This document shows positions 60,646 through 64,000 of a DNA stretch of 64,000 nucleotides, in pieces (within the stretch, counting starts at the first letter, position 1; each line of letters begins with the position of its first letter). Made by a program: the position numbers and the translations under genes. This DNA is from Datura wrightii. Its lineage: Eukaryota; Streptophyta; Magnoliopsida; Solanales; Solanaceae. Location: contig JASDFA010000010.1 of assembly GCA_035772735.1 (NCBI GenBank), positions 182,221,501 through 182,285,500 on the forward strand, in the 5' to 3' direction. Below the pieces are notes generated by a model, which saw only the letters and a list, made by a program, of their open reading frames with translations, made no database searches and was not told where the DNA came from.

Positions 60646-63600
60646 TCGAGTGGGAAGTCCTTTCCGTGTTCGTTAGGAATTAGCTAGGATGTCAAAAACG
60701 GCATTACGAGTTGTCGTTTTTGCCGAAATGGCGGCATACATAAAGATACCTAAAAATGGTCAACAGTTGCTGTTCGTGTTCTTCACGGAGAATTCCGGCA
60801 CGCCATTAATTACTTGCTAAAAGAAATTTTGTTACTACATATCTTTAACGTTAATTAATATTTTTTTCCTTTTATTTTAATAGTTAGATATATTAAAAAT
60901 AATTATTTTAACATATTTGTTAGTTTTAAAATTAAATGATAACTAATCATGTTTTTCTAATTCTATTCTTATTATTTAAAGTCATTCTATAATATAAAAA
61001 AAATTATTATTATATATTTTTAAAAAATTAATAAAATTATATTAGTTAAATTATCATTCCTATTAATTTTTTATTAATGAATATACGAATTTTATGCTAA
61101 CAATTTAAATGGAATTTAAATGGACCAGAGGAATTAAAATGCCAACATCCTTACATGGCTGGCCTCAAATTTTACTTGTATTACAGATTTATTGTCAATA
61201 ATCTCCCTTCCTTGTTTGGTCCATCACGTCAAGTGATTTGGAAAAGCTCTTTGGTACTTCTTATTTAATTGGAGTCCACAGTAGTACTGCCATGCACATG
61301 CAATATCTGATATTCTTTTGAAATTTTTTAGTAAGGATGTCACAAAAGCTTCTTTTTACGGGATTCAACAATACACACCTAAAAATGATCTTTTTATCTT
61401 ACTGCAAATTATAACTTTTCATTAGATAAACGTAGATTATGCATACATCTTCTTTTTTTTTAAGTTTTATTTATAAAATTATATTAAATATATAACTTTT
61501 ATATTTTTAAAATTATTTATAAAATTATATTAAATATATGACTTTTTGTATATTAAAAGTTGTTCTAATGATTGCAATAAAAAATTTATATTCTTTTTCC
61601 TTTTTGAAATGAAAGTAGGGCAAACAGATAAATAACGAAACCACCAATTATAGTGATTGATCGAATGATTGAAATTTCTCAATCTTTAATTCAAATTTTA
61701 AGTTTTTTTACTTTTTAAATATTCTTTTTTTTCTTCCTATCACACAAATTTCTATTATTATAAAATTTAATATGATTGTTCAATTTATATATATTTTTAG
61801 ATTCTTTTTTTTAAAACTATTGTCGTGAATCGTGATTGCATATTAAACTTTATTTTCTAATAAAATATGATTGAATTGTCTCTTTGAATTGCTCTGCCGC
61901 CTCCACCCCTTTTTGGCTGTCTGCTATCACTGCAAGTGGAACATGTTCACATACCTTAGCATCATACGTCAAACCACTATAGGCCACATCCCATTCCTCA
62001 TGTCTCATGAGTTCTAAGAGCGTTGAGCTCCAAGAACACCGAGAATATTTTCATTGAAGACGATCATCACTGAAACTTATATTATTTTTTATCGTTCCAA
62101 TTTAAGATTTTATTTTGTTTTGTCTTAAAACGTTAAGAGTCCAAGTTCTACAATTAATTTTGGTTTAGAAATTTCAATTAAAAAGTAAATGATAGCTTTG
62201 GAGGATGACGGAAGAATAAGAGCGCAAAATGATCATGTTGATGAAAAAGATAAGCTAATATTGCAAATGACTTTTTTTTGAGTTCAAAAAAAAGAAAAAA
62301 AGAAAGACAATCAAACAAAGCTCCCATTTTATTAAAGGTATAATTGTAATAGCTAATCTTTCATTTCCTAGCTTAATATAAATAGTTACTCTTTTATTTC
62401 AATAGTTACATATTCATGACCATGACATTGAACAATATACTTGTTGAAAGCCTGTTTAAGCCTTAGATTGTGACTTGATTAGAAAGCAGAGTTGCTTAGG
62501 AGTTTAATAGGTTAGGTGCTATTGGGAAATCAGTTTCCTTCGGGTGTCACGTTTAAAACTACAAGATTAAAGAAATTTTTGGTACCTATAATATATCTTT
62601 AGTAATATAATTTTTCTAGGAAATAATTTATTATATTATCTGATATTTCGTCTTAGGTGACATTTCTAGTAAATAAAAACACACAAATTATTTATATCCT
62701 ATTGGAACATTATAATTCTGTATTAGTTAAGTTTGTGGATTTGAGATTTATTTTTGTATTTGGAAGTCTAGTAGACCTACAATATGAAATCTTACTATAA
62801 AATTAATGACAATTTCTAAAATTGTAAGTAATGGCGTAGCTATTAGGGGTTGTTTTGAATTTCTTTATTTGTATTTTATTATAATTATATTTTTTTCTTA
62901 AAAATATTTCTTAGTAGAAAAAGTATTTTTTGTGAAAAAGAACTCTACCATAAATTATGTTGTTGTAGGAGAAGTGTGGGACTTTTATAAATAGAAAATT
63001 TTTCTTCTCATACATGACATAAAAAAATCTTTACTGTAATCATTTTAGGAGTCTTATTTAGGAGGAAATTATTCGCTCAATACTTTTAAACTTTTTATAT
63101 TAGTTTTCTCAATACGCAGATCACTTGATTAAATCATATTAAATATTATATTTTTTTAAATATAATTTTATTTATTATCTAATTAATCGCTATCAAAATA
63201 TATAATTATTAGCTTCCACATAACGTCTCATTATTTCAATTCTAACACCAGCTTGACATGAAATTTTCACTAGTGTTTTCCGATAAAATTAGATAGAATC
63301 TTTTTCATAACACAACAACAGTTCATCCACGATCTAAAAGTCTAAAGCGATAAAACTTATAAATGTGAAGCCCAAAACTAATGATTGAAGTTAATAAAAA
63401 AACACAAAATATCCCCCCACAATTTTCTAATATCAACATGGACAAATTTTCACCAAATTTTTCACTAGTATCATTATGCCCTACATTAGTAGCATTTCTG
63501 AATATTATAATGTGGATGGACCAGCAAAATAATAGACCATTCAATATCTCGATGAGTGACTAAGAGACAACCATGTCATAAACCACATTCCCCGTAACAA

Positions 63601-64000
63601 AAAAATCATATGGGATAAAGTAGTAGATCATGCTATGTGCTCAGCTTCTTTACACAACTTAACGTTGGTGCAACCTTTTTTTAATCAGCTAACACTTGAT
63701 TGTCATTTTGACGGAAGAAATGTACTTATAACTATAAAAATACAATAATAATATATTTGATATAATCCTATTAAATCAGCTATAAAAAAAATACATAAAT
63801 TTTGTTTTTATTTTAAAAATAAAATAAAGAATTATTTACAATAAATTATCAACTTAAATGTACTTGAGCCCCAAAAAGAAAAAGAAAAGGGGGGGTCAAA
63901 TTTGCTCATATATTACAGAAATGGAGCAACTTTACTCGATCTCTATTTGACTTTTTCATTTAATATTTTTCCAATCGTTAGAAAAAAGTGTTGTTTTTGC
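60646..64000. other. Gene-poor right end
   Basis: A short GC-richer patch at 60655-60830 with a hairpin stands out; the rest is AT-rich. No exon, RNA gene or intact transposon could be supported. ORFs 63323-63544 and 63381-63563 overlap on opposite strands and have no recognisable domain. Confidence 0.4.

Overview
This is plant nuclear DNA, very probably from a Solanaceae genome (tomato, potato, tobacco or pepper relatives). The grounds are split genes with GT-AG introns, an AT-rich intergenic background, tobacco/Solanum-type SINE tails, an integrated plant pararetrovirus, and Copia, Mutator, CACTA, hAT and Tourist-like transposons. Genus and species cannot be fixed by reading alone. All splice sites were placed by eye from reading frame and GT/AG rules.

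Confident host genes are few. They are: (1) the first six coding exons of an ALDH7B4-type aldehyde dehydrogenase on the minus strand (42-2269), running off the left edge; (2) an intronless secreted subtilase of the SBT1.4 type (4731-7040, plus); (3) RBX1, the RING subunit of cullin-RING ubiquitin ligases, five exons on the minus strand (23743-29116) with a 4.7 kb third intron; and (4) a small basic single-exon protein of unknown function (42906-43292, plus). ALDH7B4 and the subtilase are divergent neighbours, and the region between them holds a decayed second copy of the subtilase promoter.

From about 7.5 to 23.6 kb lies a patchwork of broken FLX-like (FLOWERING LOCUS C EXPRESSOR-like) coiled-coil gene fragments in alternating orientation. 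One unit keeps promoter, 5' UTR and intron. Others form foldbacks. A nearly full-length endogenous pararetrovirus (Caulimoviridae, about 10.73-17.62 kb) sits between two of these fragments. Its capsid/protease/RT/RNase H ORF (1421 codons) and a 385-codon downstream ORF are both open. Its left edge is joined in frame to FLX-like coding sequence, giving one chimeric ORF. A LINE-type RNase H remnant lies to the right.

The RBX1 intron carries a CACTA-type element and an internal duplication. From 30.6 to 41.4 kb is a nested Mutator-like element with terminal inverted repeats of roughly 0.6 kb and a 9-bp target duplication. Its decayed transposase is split by a 2.57 kb solo LTR (TSD TAAAA), and a 905-bp hAT-type element (8-bp TSD) lies between two transposase-like segments. 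A Tourist-like MITE follows.

The rest (43.3-64 kb) is gene-poor. It holds a SINE tail, a 307-bp tandem duplication, a decayed Ty1-copia element with both LTRs (51.7-56.7 kb), microsatellites, a minisatellite of about 115-bp units (59.8-60.65 kb), and long AT-rich stretches in which no gene was found.
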